Shown: positions 35,079-46,106 of the stretch, piece after piece
Layout of the letters: the number at the start of each line of letters is the position of its first letter
Position numbering within the stretch: position 1 is the stretch's first letter
Source: Brevundimonas vesicularis NBRC 12165
GTDB lineage: Bacteria; Pseudomonadota; Alphaproteobacteria; Caulobacterales; Caulobacteraceae
Direction: 5' to 3'
Length of the DNA: 64,000 bases
NCBI RefSeq assembly: GCF_001592205.1
Contig: NZ_BCWM01000015.1
Location: 28,913 to 92,912 of the forward strand
Position numbers and translations under genes: made by a program
Notes under the pieces: model-generated
Database searches by the model: none
What the model was told of the DNA's origin: nothing
Seen by the model: only the letters and a program-made list of their open reading frames with translations

Positions 35079-36284
35079 ATGGCTGACGCCTATATCTACG
35101 ACGCCGTCCGCACGCCGCGCGGCAAGGGCAAGAAGGACGGCTCGCTGCACGAGATCACCGGCCTCAGCCTGGCGACCCAGGTGCTGGAAGCCCTGCGTGA
35201 TCGCAACGACCTGGACACCTCCAAGGTCGACGACGTCATCCTGGGCTGCGTCACGCCCGTGGGCGAACTCGGCGCCGACATCGCGCGCACCGCCGTGCTC
35301 TCGGCCGGTTGGTCGCAATATACGGCGGGTGTCCAGATCAACCGCTTCTGCGCCTCGGGCCTGGAAGCCGTGAACATGGCGACGGCCAAGGTGAAGTCCG
35401 GCGAGGCCGACTTCGCCGTCGGCGGCGGCGTCGAGGTCATGAGCCGCGTGCCGATGGGTTCGGATATGGGCGCCTGGCCGACCGACCCTTCTTCGGCCTT
35501 CCCGACCTATTTCGTGCCGCAAGGCGTGTCGGCGGACATGATCGCCACCAAATACGGCTTCAGCCGCGACGACGTGGACGCCTATTCGGTCGAGAGCCAC
35601 AAGCGCGCCGCCAAGGCCTGGGCCGAGGGCCGGTTCAAGAACTCGGTGATCGGCGTCAAGGACCAACTGGGCCTGACCATCCTGGATCATGACGAGACGA
35701 TCCGTCCGAACACGGACATGCAGGCGCTCGGCGGCCTGAACCCCTCCTTCGCCATGATGGGCGAAATGGCCTTCGACGGCGTGATCAACCAGCGCTATCC
35801 CGAGGTCGAACGCGTCAATCACGTCCACACGCCGGGCAACTCGTCCGGCATCGTCGATGGTTCGGCCGGCGTGCTGATCGGTTCGCTGGAAGCCGGCCAG
35901 GCCCTGGGCCTGAAGCCCCGCGCCAAGATCCTGGGCGGCGCCTCGATCGGTTCGGAGCCGTCGATCATGCTGACCGGCCCGGAATATGTGACCCGCAAAC
36001 TGCTAAATAAGCTGGGCATGACGCCCGACGACATCGACCTGTGGGAGCTGAACGAGGCCTTCGCCGCCGTCGTCCTGCGCTACATGCAGGCGCTCGACAT
36101 CGACCACGCAAAGATGAACGTGAACGGCGGCGGCATCTCGATGGGCCACCCGCTCGGCGCCACCGGCGCCATGATCACTGGCATCGCGCTTGACGAGCTG
36201 GAGCGCTCGAACAAGTCGACCGCCCTGGTCACCCTGTGCATCGGCGGCGGCATGGGCACCGCCACCGTCATCGAACGCGTCTGA
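35079..36284 (+). CDS. fadA: Acetyl-CoA C-acyltransferase (thiolase), fatty-acid oxidation
   Basis: Thiolytic cleavage of 3-ketoacyl-CoA, the last step of beta-oxidation. The 401-aa protein has the acyl-enzyme Cys91 (NRFCASGLE), the GHPLG motif with His357 and the proton-donating Cys387 (CIGGGMG). The neighbour 17 bases downstream is the hydratase/dehydrogenase subunit, so the pair forms the FadAB or FadIJ complex. An ACGT palindrome upstream may control the operon. A biosynthetic thiolase is unlikely in this setting. Confidence 0.94.
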   Translation: MADAYIYDAVRTPRGKGKKDGSLHEITGLSLATQVLEALRDRNDLDTSKVDDVILGCVTPVGELGADIARTAVLSAGWSQYTAGVQINRFCASGLEAVNMATAKVKSGEADFAVGGGVEVMSRVPMGSDMGAWPTDPSSAFPTYFVPQGVSADMIATKYGFSRDDVDAYSVESHKRAAKAWAEGRFKNSVIGVKDQLGLTILDHDETIRPNTDMQALGGLNPSFAMMGEMAFDGVINQRYPEVERVNHVHTPGNSSGIVDGSAGVLIGSLEAGQALGLKPRAKILGGASIGSEPSIMLTGPEYVTRKLLNKLGMTPDDIDLWELNEAFAAVVLRYMQALDIDHAKMNVNGGGISMGHPLGATGAMITGIALDELERSNKSTALVTLCIGGGMGTATVIERV

Positions 36285-36301
36285 TCCAGGAGCAAATGGA
36301 T

Positions 36302-38494
36302 ATGGAAAACTTCAAGATCGACGTCGACGCCGACGGCATCGCCCTGATCACCTTTGATGTTCCGGGCCGTTCGATGAACACCCTGACGTCCTCGGTGATG
36401 AAGGAAATCCCCGAGCTGGTCGAACGCATCAAGACCGACGACGCCATCAAGGGCGCCGTCATCACCTCGGGCAAGGCCTCGGGCTTTTGCGCCGGCGCGG
36501 ATCTGGGCGACATGGCCGGCGGCGTGCTGTCGGGCGGCGGCGACCTGCAAAAGGCGTTCGACGCCGGCTGGAAGCTGAACGGCGCCTTCCGTGCGCTGGA
36601 AACCTCGGGCAAGCCGATCGCGGCCGCGATCAACGGCCTGGCCTTGGGCGGCGGGCTGGAGTTCACCCTGGCGGCCCACTACCGCGTGGTCGAGAACGAC
36701 AACAAGATCCAGCTGGGCCTGCCCGAGATCAAGGTCGGTCTGTTCCCCGGCGGCGGCGGCACCCAGCGCCTGACGCGCCTGGTCGGCGTCCAGAACGCCA
36801 TGATGGCGATGAGCGAGGGCAAGTCCTTCCGCCCGAACGACGCCAAGGGCGCCGGCATCGTCCACGAGGTGGTCGAGAAAGGCCAGTCGGTCGAGGCCGC
36901 CAAGGCCTGGATCAAGAACGGCGGCAAGGCCGTGCAGCCTTGGGACGAAAAGTCGTTCAAACTGCCCGGCGGCGGCCCCTATCACCCGGCCGGCATTCAG
37001 AACTTCATGGTCGGCAACGCCATGCTGCGCAAGCAGTCGTACGGCAACTATCCGGCCGTGGTGAACCTGATGAAGGCTGTTTACGAAGGCGCCCAGGTGC
37101 CGATGGACGCGGCTCTGCGCATCGAGACCCGCTACTTCATCAAGACCCTGATGACGCCGCAGGCCCAAGCCATGATCCGTTCGCTGTTCCTGTCCAAGCA
37201 GGAGCTGGACAAGGGCGCCGTTCGCCCGGCCGGCGTGCCCAAGTCCGATCCGAAGAAGGTCACGGTCATCGGCGCCGGCATGATGGGCGCGGGCATCGCC
37301 TATGTGCAGGCGCTGGCCGGCATCGAAACCATCCTGATCGACCAGACGCAGGAAGCCGCCGACAAGGGCAAGGCCCACGTCGAGGAACTGCTGAAGAAGC
37401 GCCTGTCGCGCGGTCAGTTGACGCAGGAGAAGTACGACGCCCTGCTGGGTTCGGTCACGGCGACGACGGACTATGATCTGATCAAGGGCTCGGACCTGGT
37501 CGTCGAGGCCGTGTTCGAAAACCGCGAGATCAAGGCCGACGTGACCAAGCGCGCCGAGGCGCAACTGGCCGAGGGCGCCGTGTTCGGCTCCAACACCTCG
37601 ACCCTGCCGATCACCGGCCTGGCCGAGGCCTCGGTGCGGCCCGAGGACTTCATCGGCATCCACTTCTTCTCGCCCGTCGACAAGATGATGCTGGTCGAGA
37701 TCATCCTGGGCGAAAAGACGGGTCAGGCCGCCATCGCCAAGGCGCTGGACTATGTGCTGAAGATCAAGAAGACGCCGATCGTCGTTAACGACAGCCGCGG
37801 CTTCTATACCTCGCGTTGCTTCTCCACCTTCCTGATGGAGGGCATGGCGATGCTGGAAGAGGGCTACGGCCCGGCCCTGATCGACAATGTCGGTCGCATG
37901 ACCGGCATGCCGCGCGGCCCGCTGGAGATGCACGACGACGTCGCCCTGGACCTGTCCTACAAGATCGCCAAACAGACGGCGCTGGATCTAGGCGACAAAT
38001 ACGTCCCGTCGGAAGGCGCCGACATCGTCGCCAAGATGGTTGAGGGCGGACGCTTTGGTCGCAAGAACGGCAAGGGCTTCTACGACTATGACAGCAAGCC
38101 CAAGACGATCTGGAAGGGTCTGGGCGAACTGGCCCCCACCACCAAGGGCATCGACCAGCCGGAAGAGGCGACCGCCTTCGCTCAGATCGACGAACTGAAG
38201 ACGCGCCTGCTGTATCGCCAGGCCGTCGAAGTGGCCCGTTGCTGGGAAGAGGGCGTCATCGACGACCCGCGCGAAGCCGATCTGGGCGCCATCCTGGGCT
38301 GGGGCTTCGCGCCCTGGACCGGCGGCCCGATCAGCATGATCGACGGCATCGGCCTGGCCAAGTTCGTCGAAACCGCAGACCGCCTGGCCGCCACCTATGG
38401 CGACCGGTTCAAGGTCCCGGACCTGCTGCGCGACATGGCCGCCAAGAACGAGACCTTCTACGGCAAATTCGCCCCGGAGAAGGCCGCCGCCTGA
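36302..38494 (+). CDS. fadB: Fatty-acid oxidation multifunctional subunit (enoyl-CoA hydratase/3-hydroxyacyl-CoA dehydrogenase)
   Basis: Hydrates enoyl-CoA and oxidises 3-hydroxyacyl-CoA with NAD+. The crotonase domain fills about residues 1-290 ([12 protein letters not shown], then [14 protein letters not shown]). The dehydrogenase Rossmann motif GAGMMG is at about 324-329, with [10 protein letters not shown] and NTSTLPIT after it, and the C-terminal dehydrogenase domain is present twice ([21 protein letters not shown]). It is 730 aa, as usual. AGGAG lies nine bases before the ATG at 36302; an ATG two codons earlier is too near. FadJ is an equally good name. A terminator follows. Confidence 0.94.
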   Translation: MENFKIDVDADGIALITFDVPGRSMNTLTSSVMKEIPELVERIKTDDAIKGAVITSGKASGFCAGADLGDMAGGVLSGGGDLQKAFDAGWKLNGAFRALETSGKPIAAAINGLALGGGLEFTLAAHYRVVENDNKIQLGLPEIKVGLFPGGGGTQRLTRLVGVQNAMMAMSEGKSFRPNDAKGAGIVHEVVEKGQSVEAAKAWIKNGGKAVQPWDEKSFKLPGGGPYHPAGIQNFMVGNAMLRKQSYGNYPAVVNLMKAVYEGAQVPMDAALRIETRYFIKTLMTPQAQAMIRSLFLSKQELDKGAVRPAGVPKSDPKKVTVIGAGMMGAGIAYVQALAGIETILIDQTQEAADKGKAHVEELLKKRLSRGQLTQEKYDALLGSVTATTDYDLIKGSDLVVEAVFENREIKADVTKRAEAQLAEGAVFGSNTSTLPITGLAEASVRPEDFIGIHFFSPVDKMMLVEIILGEKTGQAAIAKALDYVLKIKKTPIVVNDSRGFYTSRCFSTFLMEGMAMLEEGYGPALIDNVGRMTGMPRGPLEMHDDVALDLSYKIAKQTALDLGDKYVPSEGADIVAKMVEGGRFGRKNGKGFYDYDSKPKTIWKGLGELAPTTKGIDQPEEATAFAQIDELKTRLLYRQAVEVARCWEEGVIDDPREADLGAILGWGFAPWTGGPISMIDGIGLAKFVETADRLAATYGDRFKVPDLLRDMAAKNETFYGKFAPEKAAA

Positions 38495-38521
38495 TCGGTC
38501 GCGGACATCCACAGACGGAAC

Positions 38522-38546
38522 GGGCGGCCTTCGGGTCGCCCTTTTT
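38522..38546 (+). terminator. Terminator of the fad operon
   Basis: GGGCGGCC and GGTCGCCC form an 8-bp stem with one G-U pair and a TTCG loop, followed by TTTTT, 28 bases after the fadB stop. Confidence 0.85.
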
Positions 38547-38560
38547 CGTTTGGCGTTTGA

Positions 38561-38724
38561 CTTTCGTCATCCTCCGGCGCGCGAAGCGCGACCGGGGAAC
38601 CCAGCGGCGCCGGCGGCAATCTTTCCATCGCAGGATCTCGGGGCGTCGAGTCCGCGACAGCTTCGCGCTCACGCGCGCCGCTGGGTTCCGGTTCTGCGCT
38701 ACGCTTTGCCCGGAATGACGAAAG
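38561..38724. repeat. Intergenic palindromic repeat, family 1
   Basis: A 164-base element whose ends are exact inverted copies (CTTTCGTCAT and ATGACGAAAG). A second inverted pair, GAACCCAGCGGCG (38597) and CGCCGCTGGGTTC, lies inside. It has no coding frame of interest and looks like a REP- or MITE-type intergenic element. It fills most of the 400-base gap between fadB and recA; the rest of the gap holds two terminators and no gene. Confidence 0.75.
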
Positions 38725-38742
38725 AAAGATCAGCGCTGCTCA

Positions 38743-38781
38743 CAAAAGAAAAGACCCGCCCGACACGAGGTCGAGCGGGTC
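38743..38781 (-). terminator. Terminator downstream of recA
   Basis: On the minus strand GACCCGCTCGACC and the matching GGGCGGGTC form a stem followed by TTTTCTTTT. It lies about 120 bases past the recA stop. Confidence 0.75.
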
Positions 38782-38898
38782 GCTCCGCCGCCCTTCGCGG
38801 GGTCGGTGGCGGGTCGCTAGGGCGACGGAGTAGCGGTGAAAAGACCGGATCGAGAGCTGGACCAACTTTGACAGTCCGCCCAGCCTCGGATGCTGGCG

Positions 38899-39981
<1,083 letters not shown>

Positions 39982-40084
39982 TGCCTTCGTCTCCCTTGCC
40001 ATGATTCCCGTCATTCAGCTTGGGAGAGACCCGCCTGGACCCGCCCCCGTTTCGTGAGGCGGACTATGTGCATGGTTTGTTCTG

Positions 40085-40099
40085 GTTCACAAGATGTTC
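40085..40099. promoter_or_regulatory. recA: LexA (SOS) box of recA
   Basis: GTTC-ACAAGAT-GTTC fits the alphaproteobacterial LexA direct repeat GTTC-N7-GTTC exactly. The second GTTC is also the left arm of GTTCTC-N12-GAGAAC (40096-40119). Confidence 0.85.
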
Positions 40100-40150
40100 T
40101 CATCGATCAAAACGAGAACATCCAAAACCTACGACCGTTTTTGACGCCGG

Positions 40151-41791
40151 CTAAAGCGGAAGGCGTAGGCTGAAGCTGGCGCCCTCGGGGTCGTAAGTCA
40201 TGACCGCCGAGCCGTGCAGCGAGCGGTTGATCGTCGAGTCGATCAGCACCGAACCGAAGCCCTTGCGCTGAGGCGGCAATACAGCAGGGCCACCGCTTTC
40301 GACCCAATCCAGCAGCAGATAGCCGTCAGCAACCGACCAGTCGATCCGCACGCAGCCTGAGGCGTTCGATAGGGCGCCGTATTTGGCCGCGTTCACCGCC
40401 AGTTCGTGAAACACCATCCCCATGCCCAGGGTTTGTTGCGCGTTCAGATCGACGGCCGGACCGGTCAGGCGAACCTGTTCCTCGGCATAGGGCGCCAGTT
40501 CCTGGGCCAGCATGGCGCGCAGATCGACATGCTCCCAGTTCGCGGCCGTCAGCAGATTCTGAGTGTTGGACAGGGCCACGAGCCGCTCTTCGAAAAGGGC
40601 GGTGAAGGTGGCGACATCCGGCGTGCGCCGCGCGGTCTGGTGGGCGATGGACTGCACCGTGGCCAGTGTGTTTTTCACCCGGTGATTCAGTTCGTTGATC
40701 AGCAATCGCTGCAAGCGTTCGCTGTCGGCCAAGGCGGCGAAGGCCTCGCGGCGATCGGTGATGTCGGTGATGACGCCCGACATCTTGATCGGCCGGCCCG
40801 AACGACTGCGGATCAGGCGTCCGCGCAGATGGATCCACCGGCCAGAGGCCGGCAGACGCCATTCCTGATCGTATTCGCCCTCCCCCGCCAGGGCGCGCTC
40901 CAGCGCCTGACGATGCAACGGCAGATCCTCGGGCGACAGACGGTCGCCGACCTCGCTCGGGCCAAGGCGGCAGGACGGATCGATGGACAGGATTTCGCGC
41001 GCGCGGCCTGACATCATCGTCGTCTTCATCGGCAGGGTCGCTTCCCAGAAGCCGACGCCGCCGGCGTCCACGGCCGCCAGAACATTGGCCCGCTGATCGA
41101 CGATCGAGGCGCCGAGCGCGAGAAACAGCAGCGTGACCGCCCCGGTCGTCACCGCGACCGCCAAGACGACCGGCGACGCCCCGCCCTGCAACGGCCCCGC
41201 GTCGGCGATCGGGGTCAGGATCACGGCCGCCATGCCGATATGGTGCATAGAGACGATGGCCAGACCCAGGATCACGGCGGCGACCGCGCGCCAGGCCAGA
41301 CCCCGCTCCTGACGGGCCGCGATCAGGGCGGCGTAGGCGGCGGCGACCGCGACGACCACCGACAGGGCGACCAGCACGGGCTGATAGCTCAGGACAGCGT
41401 TCATCCGCATCGCCGCCATCCCGACATAGTGCATGGCGACGATGGATCCGCCCATCAGCAGGGCCGCCGGCGCCAGTCGCAGGGGGCTGGCCTGCGCCGT
41501 GCCCGCCGTCAGGAAGGCCGCCGCCGTGCCGGCCGTCGCCAGCAGGAAGGAGACCAGCGTCAGGCCAGGATCATAGACGACTGCGCCGTCGCCCTCGAAC
41601 CCCAGTATGGCGATGAAATGCATCGACCAGATGCTGACGCCCAGCGCCAGGGCCGAAACGCCCAACCAGCGCAAACGCGTCGCGCCGATCTGGCTTCGGG
41701 TTCGATTGAACAGATCCAGAGCCGTCCACGCGCCCAAAATCGCGATCGCCAGCGACAGGACTGTGAACGCATTGACGTGAAGGTGGTGCAA
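40151..41791 (-). CDS. MHYT-PAS-HWE sensor histidine kinase
   Basis: Membrane sensor kinase of 546 aa. About seven membrane helices (residues 1-225) carry three MHYT motifs, SMHFIAI, AMHYVGM and SMHHIGM; this domain is thought to bind copper and sense O2, CO or NO. A PAS domain lies at about 240-345 (GVITDITDRREAF). The HWE-type kinase core has the phospho-acceptor in LLINELNHRVKNTL (His370) and the N box HELAVNAAKYGAL. No receiver protein is adjacent. The start is TTG with a weak ribosome site, so the exact N terminus is uncertain. It lies upstream of recA on the same strand, with the recA promoter between. Confidence 0.9.
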   Translation of the reverse strand: MHHLHVNAFTVLSLAIAILGAWTALDLFNRTRSQIGATRLRWLGVSALALGVSIWSMHFIAILGFEGDGAVVYDPGLTLVSFLLATAGTAAAFLTAGTAQASPLRLAPAALLMGGSIVAMHYVGMAAMRMNAVLSYQPVLVALSVVVAVAAAYAALIAARQERGLAWRAVAAVILGLAIVSMHHIGMAAVILTPIADAGPLQGGASPVVLAVAVTTGAVTLLFLALGASIVDQRANVLAAVDAGGVGFWEATLPMKTTMMSGRAREILSIDPSCRLGPSEVGDRLSPEDLPLHRQALERALAGEGEYDQEWRLPASGRWIHLRGRLIRSRSGRPIKMSGVITDITDRREAFAALADSERLQRLLINELNHRVKNTLATVQSIAHQTARRTPDVATFTALFEERLVALSNTQNLLTAANWEHVDLRAMLAQELAPYAEEQVRLTGPAVDLNAQQTLGMGMVFHELAVNAAKYGALSNASGCVRIDWSVADGYLLLDWVESGGPAVLPPQRKGFGSVLIDSTINRSLHGSAVMTYDPEGASFSLRLPL

Positions 41792-41870
41792 GCGCGCCGA
41801 AGCCCCGAGAAACAGCAGCGATAGCCTTAGCCGGGTTTCATCGCTCGGACGACTGCGAAACGCATCCGGA

Positions 41871-43721
41871 TCAAGCGACCAACCTTGCCCCCACGGCGAC
41901 CGCGACGGCCAGCGTCAGACTGGCGGCGGCGAAGATTGGCAAGGCCCGGCCCGAGCGAGGCGCCAGCGGGCGGACCAGCATCGCGATCATCAGGGCAATC
42001 GGCCCCACCGCGCCAGGCATGTCCATGCCGACCCCCAGGAAGACGCCGTGCCCCTGAACCAGCAACCACCCGCCGACCAGCGACGTGGTCACGACGGCGG
42101 GTGCGAAGGACGCCCACGAGCCGAGGCGGGCGCCGATCACGGCCGTCAACGCGGCGGCCAGGGCGGCGATCAGACCAGGCCACAGCAGCAGGAAGGCGGC
42201 TTCCGGCGCCACCGCCTGCACCCCGCCGCCCAGGATCAGAACCAGGATGATCAGCCCCAGCCAGCCGCCCCAGACGGCGTCTGCGTCCTGCGGTTTCGGC
42301 CGCGCCAGGCTCAGCGCCAGGGCAATCACCGTCGCCCCCAGGACCGGCAGGCTGAAGCCGCCCAGCGCCGCTGCAATCGCGAATGCGGCCAGTATCACTC
42401 CAGCTGCGCCCCACCGGCCCATCAGGCGCCGCCCTGCGGTCAGCATCAAAACCAGGGCCAGCATGGCCAGGGCCACGGCGATTTCCAGAACCGGCAGGCG
42501 GCGCAGCAAGGTGTAATAGAGGTCGGCCGAATCCACGCGACGGCCGATCGGCCCGGCCAGGACGCGCACCGCCTGTCCCACCACCACCGCGCTGGCCAAC
42601 AGCCACAGGCCATCCGCCGCGCCCCGCACGACCGACGTCGCCCGCAAGCCCGTGGCGTGGCGTGCGCCCCATGCGGCGAAGGCCGTCGCGAGAACCCCCA
42701 CAGTCAGCAGGACCCAGCCGATCGCCGGCGAATGCTGGACGACAAACAAGCCAAACACATCAGCATAGACCGCGTTCTGCGTCGCCTGCGGCAGGGTCGG
42801 CGCCCCCAGCAGGTCATCGGCCATCTCGAGCGCCTGGGAGCCGATATGCTGCACGCTACCCTGATCCAGCGACTGGGGGGTCGAGGATGGTGAATGATAC
42901 TGCGCCGGGCGGCCGATGAAGGCCAGATTGATCCCCGCCAGCCTCCGATCCGCCGCCACCGTGAAGTCCGTCCCATTGGGCATCAGGCGATAGACGAAGA
43001 TGGCCAGGGCGTTGCTAGACGGCCCACTCGTCGCCCTCTGGGTCGCCTGAGCATAGCGGGCGATGGTCTGGGCGTTGTCCGGTCCGGTCTCGAACATCAT
43101 GGCGCGCCCGCCGCCGCCCCGCGCCTCCAGATTGATCACCGCCCCGATGTCGTCGCGCAGCGGATGTTCGCTGAAAAAGGCCCGCGCCCCGTCCAGATTC
43201 AGCTCCTCGGCGTCGGTGAACAGGACAACCAGCGTCCGCTCGGCCCCGCCCCTCGCCTTGATCGCGCGCACGGCTTCCAGAATGGCGGCGACGCCGGTCG
43301 CATCGTCGGCGGCGCCGGGCGAGTTCGGCACGCTGTCGTAGTGGGCCATCAGGGCGACAGCGGGCAGGCCGGGGTCACGCCCCGGCAGGACCCCGACGAT
43401 ATTGACCGCCTGAACGCCGCCCGCGTTTCCGCCCTCCCGCTCGATTCGCGCGACGGCGGCGGGCGACAGGGAGCCGGTCTGCAAGCTGGGCTGAAGCCCC
43501 AGCGCCGTCAGCCTTTGGCCGAGATAGGTCTGAACCTGCCGATGTTCAGCAGAGCCGACGGGATGCGGCGCTCGTGCGATCCGGTTCACGTCCATCATGG
43601 CGCGCGCGGCCGAGAACTGAACCGCAGGCGTCGAAGCGGGCAGGGGTTTGGGCGTCTGCGCGGTCAGCACCGCCAAGCCGAGGGCCGCCACAAGGGACGC
43701 CAGAAACAACACCCACCGCAT
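41871..43721 (-). CDS. M28 family aminopeptidase with C-terminal membrane domain
   Basis: A 616-aa membrane peptidase. The signal/anchor is MRWVLFLASLVAALGLAVL. The zinc-peptidase domain runs to about residue 320 with ligands in AHYDSV (His127), GAADDATG (Asp139), TDAEELNLDGA, NLEARG and YHSPSST. About eight hydrophobic helices fill residues 335-616. Such M28 proteins have the peptidase outside the cytoplasm. GGGGGA precedes the ATG. The substrate is unknown. Confidence 0.88.
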   Translation of the reverse strand: MRWVLFLASLVAALGLAVLTAQTPKPLPASTPAVQFSAARAMMDVNRIARAPHPVGSAEHRQVQTYLGQRLTALGLQPSLQTGSLSPAAVARIEREGGNAGGVQAVNIVGVLPGRDPGLPAVALMAHYDSVPNSPGAADDATGVAAILEAVRAIKARGGAERTLVVLFTDAEELNLDGARAFFSEHPLRDDIGAVINLEARGGGGRAMMFETGPDNAQTIARYAQATQRATSGPSSNALAIFVYRLMPNGTDFTVAADRRLAGINLAFIGRPAQYHSPSSTPQSLDQGSVQHIGSQALEMADDLLGAPTLPQATQNAVYADVFGLFVVQHSPAIGWVLLTVGVLATAFAAWGARHATGLRATSVVRGAADGLWLLASAVVVGQAVRVLAGPIGRRVDSADLYYTLLRRLPVLEIAVALAMLALVLMLTAGRRLMGRWGAAGVILAAFAIAAALGGFSLPVLGATVIALALSLARPKPQDADAVWGGWLGLIILVLILGGGVQAVAPEAAFLLLWPGLIAALAAALTAVIGARLGSWASFAPAVVTTSLVGGWLLVQGHGVFLGVGMDMPGAVGPIALMIAMLVRPLAPRSGRALPIFAAASLTLAVAVAVGARLVA

Positions 43722-43787
43722 ATCCAATCCCCCGATCGCTCTGTCCCGCAATCAGCCCCGAACCACCGCTCTGCGCAAGGCGTCCGA

Positions 43788-44738
43788 TCAGCGCCGCACG
43801 ATGTTCCGAGCCGTCAGATTGCCCGTAGCCCCGTCGCCGTCGTCCGCGCTGGACCCGAACGGCCAACCGCGATCGTCGCCGCAGTAGCGTCGTCCGCCCT
43901 CGCGCGACCCGATCACCACCGCGCGCGGCCTCAGCCACCCCGCGCCGGTGAACAGATTGTCCGTAATTTGATTATAGGACGGCGTCTGGTGGCGTATTAC
44001 GCCGTCCTCGCCGCAGTTGCGGTATAGAAACACCCCGCCCTTGCCGTGCAGCGCCAGCCGGTTGCCGACGATGCGGTTGGCGCCCGCCCCGTCCACCGCG
44101 ATCTGTTCGCGCCCGGTGCGAATATCGAAATCGTTGTCCTGGATCAGCGCGCCAGCGCTCTCGGCGTCCAGATAGATGGCGGTCGAGGTCGAACGCCCCG
44201 TAAAGCGGGATCGCGTCACCGTGGTGCGCGTCACCCCGGGTCCGACATACAGGGGAATGGTCCCCACGCCCTCGAACCGGACCCGGTCCAGGGTGACGCG
44301 GATCGGCGCGGCGGACTGGGCCGCTTGCGTGTGTTCGGCGGTGCGTGACGAGGCCAGCAGGTCGCGCATCGACCCGCCCGCCCCCATGCCCCAGATCCGC
44401 ACATTGCCGACGACGGTGCAGTTTCGGATCGTCACATCGACCGGCCGCGACCACCGATCGCCCTCGCGGCGAGACCAGACGGCGAGGGTCGGGGCGGCGG
44501 TCGTCGCCGGGCCCGGCGCGCGGATGGACCCGCCTCCGCAATCCAGTGAGGCCCCTGAGCCTTCCGCGCCCTCGATCAGTACGCGGCGGCGGATATCGAC
44601 GCCCGACAGTTCGGCCTGGCACGTCAGGCGATACGGCTGCGTCGACGGCGCCGTCAGCGCCGCCACCTCTTGCGGCGTGCACGGACGGTCGGCCGGCGCC
44701 TGAAAGGTCAGCAAGGCCAAGGCCAGCGCCGCCGTCAT
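43788..44738 (-). CDS. Exported right-handed beta-helix protein
   Basis: A 316-aa protein with a short signal (MTAALALALLTFQAPA). The body consists of short beta turns with alternating Asn/Val/Ile patterns (VTIRNCTVVGNVRI, TTVTRSRFTGRSTSTAIYL, GALIQDNDFDIRTG, NRIVGNRLALHG), the look of a parallel beta-helix as in pectate-lyase-like proteins. Six or more cysteines suggest disulfides. It starts one base after the stop of the phosphatase gene, the third gene in a 46031-43788 operon. Catalytic residues are not evident; carbohydrate binding or cleavage is possible. Confidence 0.75.
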   Translation of the reverse strand: MTAALALALLTFQAPADRPCTPQEVAALTAPSTQPYRLTCQAELSGVDIRRRVLIEGAEGSGASLDCGGGSIRAPGPATTAAPTLAVWSRREGDRWSRPVDVTIRNCTVVGNVRIWGMGAGGSMRDLLASSRTAEHTQAAQSAAPIRVTLDRVRFEGVGTIPLYVGPGVTRTTVTRSRFTGRSTSTAIYLDAESAGALIQDNDFDIRTGREQIAVDGAGANRIVGNRLALHGKGGVFLYRNCGEDGVIRHQTPSYNQITDNLFTGAGWLRPRAVVIGSREGGRRYCGDDRGWPFGSSADDGDGATGNLTARNIVRR

Positions 44739-44739
44739 A

Positions 44740-45537
44740 TCAGGGCAGAGGGATCGTCAAGGCCGCGCGCTCGGCCGCGCAGCCCGGGTTGGTCAGGCCG
44801 CTGCGGCGCGCGGCCGCCAACTCGGCCCGCGCCGCCGCCATGTCCGCCTCGAAGGCCGGGGTGGCGACGGCCTTGGCCGCAACAGCCTGCCCGATCTGTT
44901 CGCCGACCGCGACATCGGTCGGATAGTGCATGGCGCAAATCAGGCGGCTGACCCCGATCTCATGGCCGATCCGGCGCACGGCCTCGGCCCGGTCCGGCTC
45001 AAGAGCCGCGAAGGCCTCGCCATAGGCCGTCGCGACCGCTGCGCTGCCGGACGGATAGGAGGCGCTGCGTCTCGCCGCCGGTGTCAGGGTCTGACAGGCG
45101 CGGCGATTGGGATCGTCGCCGACCGGCCGCAGCCGCGCCTGGCGCGCCTTGACGCGTTCGGCCGCACTGTTCGCGTCATGGAAGATTTTCGCCATCACCC
45201 GGTCCAGCGCCGGCGTCTCGGCCGACCCCAGCCGCACCCCCAAGGCGCAGTCGAAATGTTGTAAGGCCAGGGGCGGACGCAGCTCGGCATGGGCGGTCGC
45301 CAGCAGCCATCGGTCGCCGTCTTCCAGAGCCACAAGACGGGCCGAGGCCGCCTTGTCCGCCAGGTCCGCGATGGACCCCGGGGCCGGAGCTGCCGGAACC
45401 GCATCCGTCAGTTGGGCGATTGCTTCATCGCCCAGGAAGCCCGCCGTCGGTATCTTGCCGCCTGGCTTGGGTGCGCTGGCGCACCCCGCGGCCAGCAGGA
45501 TCGCCGTCGCCGCACCCAGGGCGGCGACCCGTTTCAC
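44740..45537 (-). CDS. PhoN-like acid phosphatase (PAP2 superfamily), lipoprotein
   Basis: Class A acid phosphatase relative, 265 aa, with lipobox LLAAGC. The signature K-X6-RP is KARQARLRP, the second motif is SYPSGS where PSGH is usual, and the third is SRLICAMHYPTD (SR-X5-H-X3-D). The nucleophilic His of the last motif is kept; the His of PSGH, which stabilises the transition state, is replaced by Ser. It may be slow or use another substrate. GTG start overlaps the stop of the upstream lipoprotein gene. Confidence 0.85.
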   Translation of the reverse strand: MKRVAALGAATAILLAAGCASAPKPGGKIPTAGFLGDEAIAQLTDAVPAAPAPGSIADLADKAASARLVALEDGDRWLLATAHAELRPPLALQHFDCALGVRLGSAETPALDRVMAKIFHDANSAAERVKARQARLRPVGDDPNRRACQTLTPAARRSASYPSGSAAVATAYGEAFAALEPDRAEAVRRIGHEIGVSRLICAMHYPTDVAVGEQIGQAVAAKAVATPAFEADMAAARAELAAARRSGLTNPGCAAERAALTIPLP

Positions 45538-46031
45538 TGACCAGCGCTCCAGCCAAGCTGGACCGAGGTCTCGCCGGACTCGGTCGGCGTGGCGACGACC
45601 TGCAACGAGGCGCCGTTCACAGCGTCCGCCGCCGCGCCATAGGCGCGCGTGTCACCCTGGTTCATTCCGGCGACGGAGCGCAGGCCCGCCTTCTCGGCGC
45701 GCTCGCGATAAAAGGCGACGACATCGTCCGGCGAGGCGGTGGTGGTGAAGGTGATCAGGCCGCCCGGCCCGGCCTCGCCGCCAGCGGCCAGCGGCTGCCC
45801 GTCCACCTGTGCGCCGGGATAAAGGACCGCAAAGGACGGCGCGCCGTCGGCGGCGGCGGGCGCAGCCCCCCCTACGACGGCGGGCGCTTCGGCTGCTGGA
45901 GGCGTCGCATCGGCGACGGTCGGCGCCGACGCTTCGGGCGCAGCCTTGGCCTCGACCGGTTGAGCCGAGCGATCACATCCTGCGAGGCAAAACAGAACCA
46001 CGACGGCGGAGACCGCCAAGCGAAGCGTCAT
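45534..46031 (-). CDS. Lipoprotein of unknown function
   Basis: A 165-aa lipoprotein (MTLRLAVSAVVVLFCLAGC). After an Ala/Pro/Glu-rich linker comes a domain at about residues 65-165 (LYPGAQVDG, GGLITFTTTASPDDVVAFYRERAEKAGL, LQVVATP). A short domain with DDVVAFYRE is typical of small exported proteins that end near it, but I cannot name the family. It is the first gene of a three-gene operon with the phosphatase and the beta-helix protein. Confidence 0.75.
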   Translation of the reverse strand: MTLRLAVSAVVVLFCLAGCDRSAQPVEAKAAPEASAPTVADATPPAAEAPAVVGGAAPAAADGAPSFAVLYPGAQVDGQPLAAGGEAGPGGLITFTTTASPDDVVAFYRERAEKAGLRSVAGMNQGDTRAYGAAADAVNGASLQVVATPTESGETSVQLGWSAGQ

Positions 46032-46106
46032 CGAGAGATCGTCCTTGGACCGAGAGGGTCAGAGCGCCACCGTGGCGCATGGTTGCGGCGGCGACAAGGC
46101 GCCCGC

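Noticed and set aside
36080..37933. A 617-codon frame opposite fadA/fadB
   Set aside because: Antisense to two conserved enzymes; no motifs and no ribosome site.
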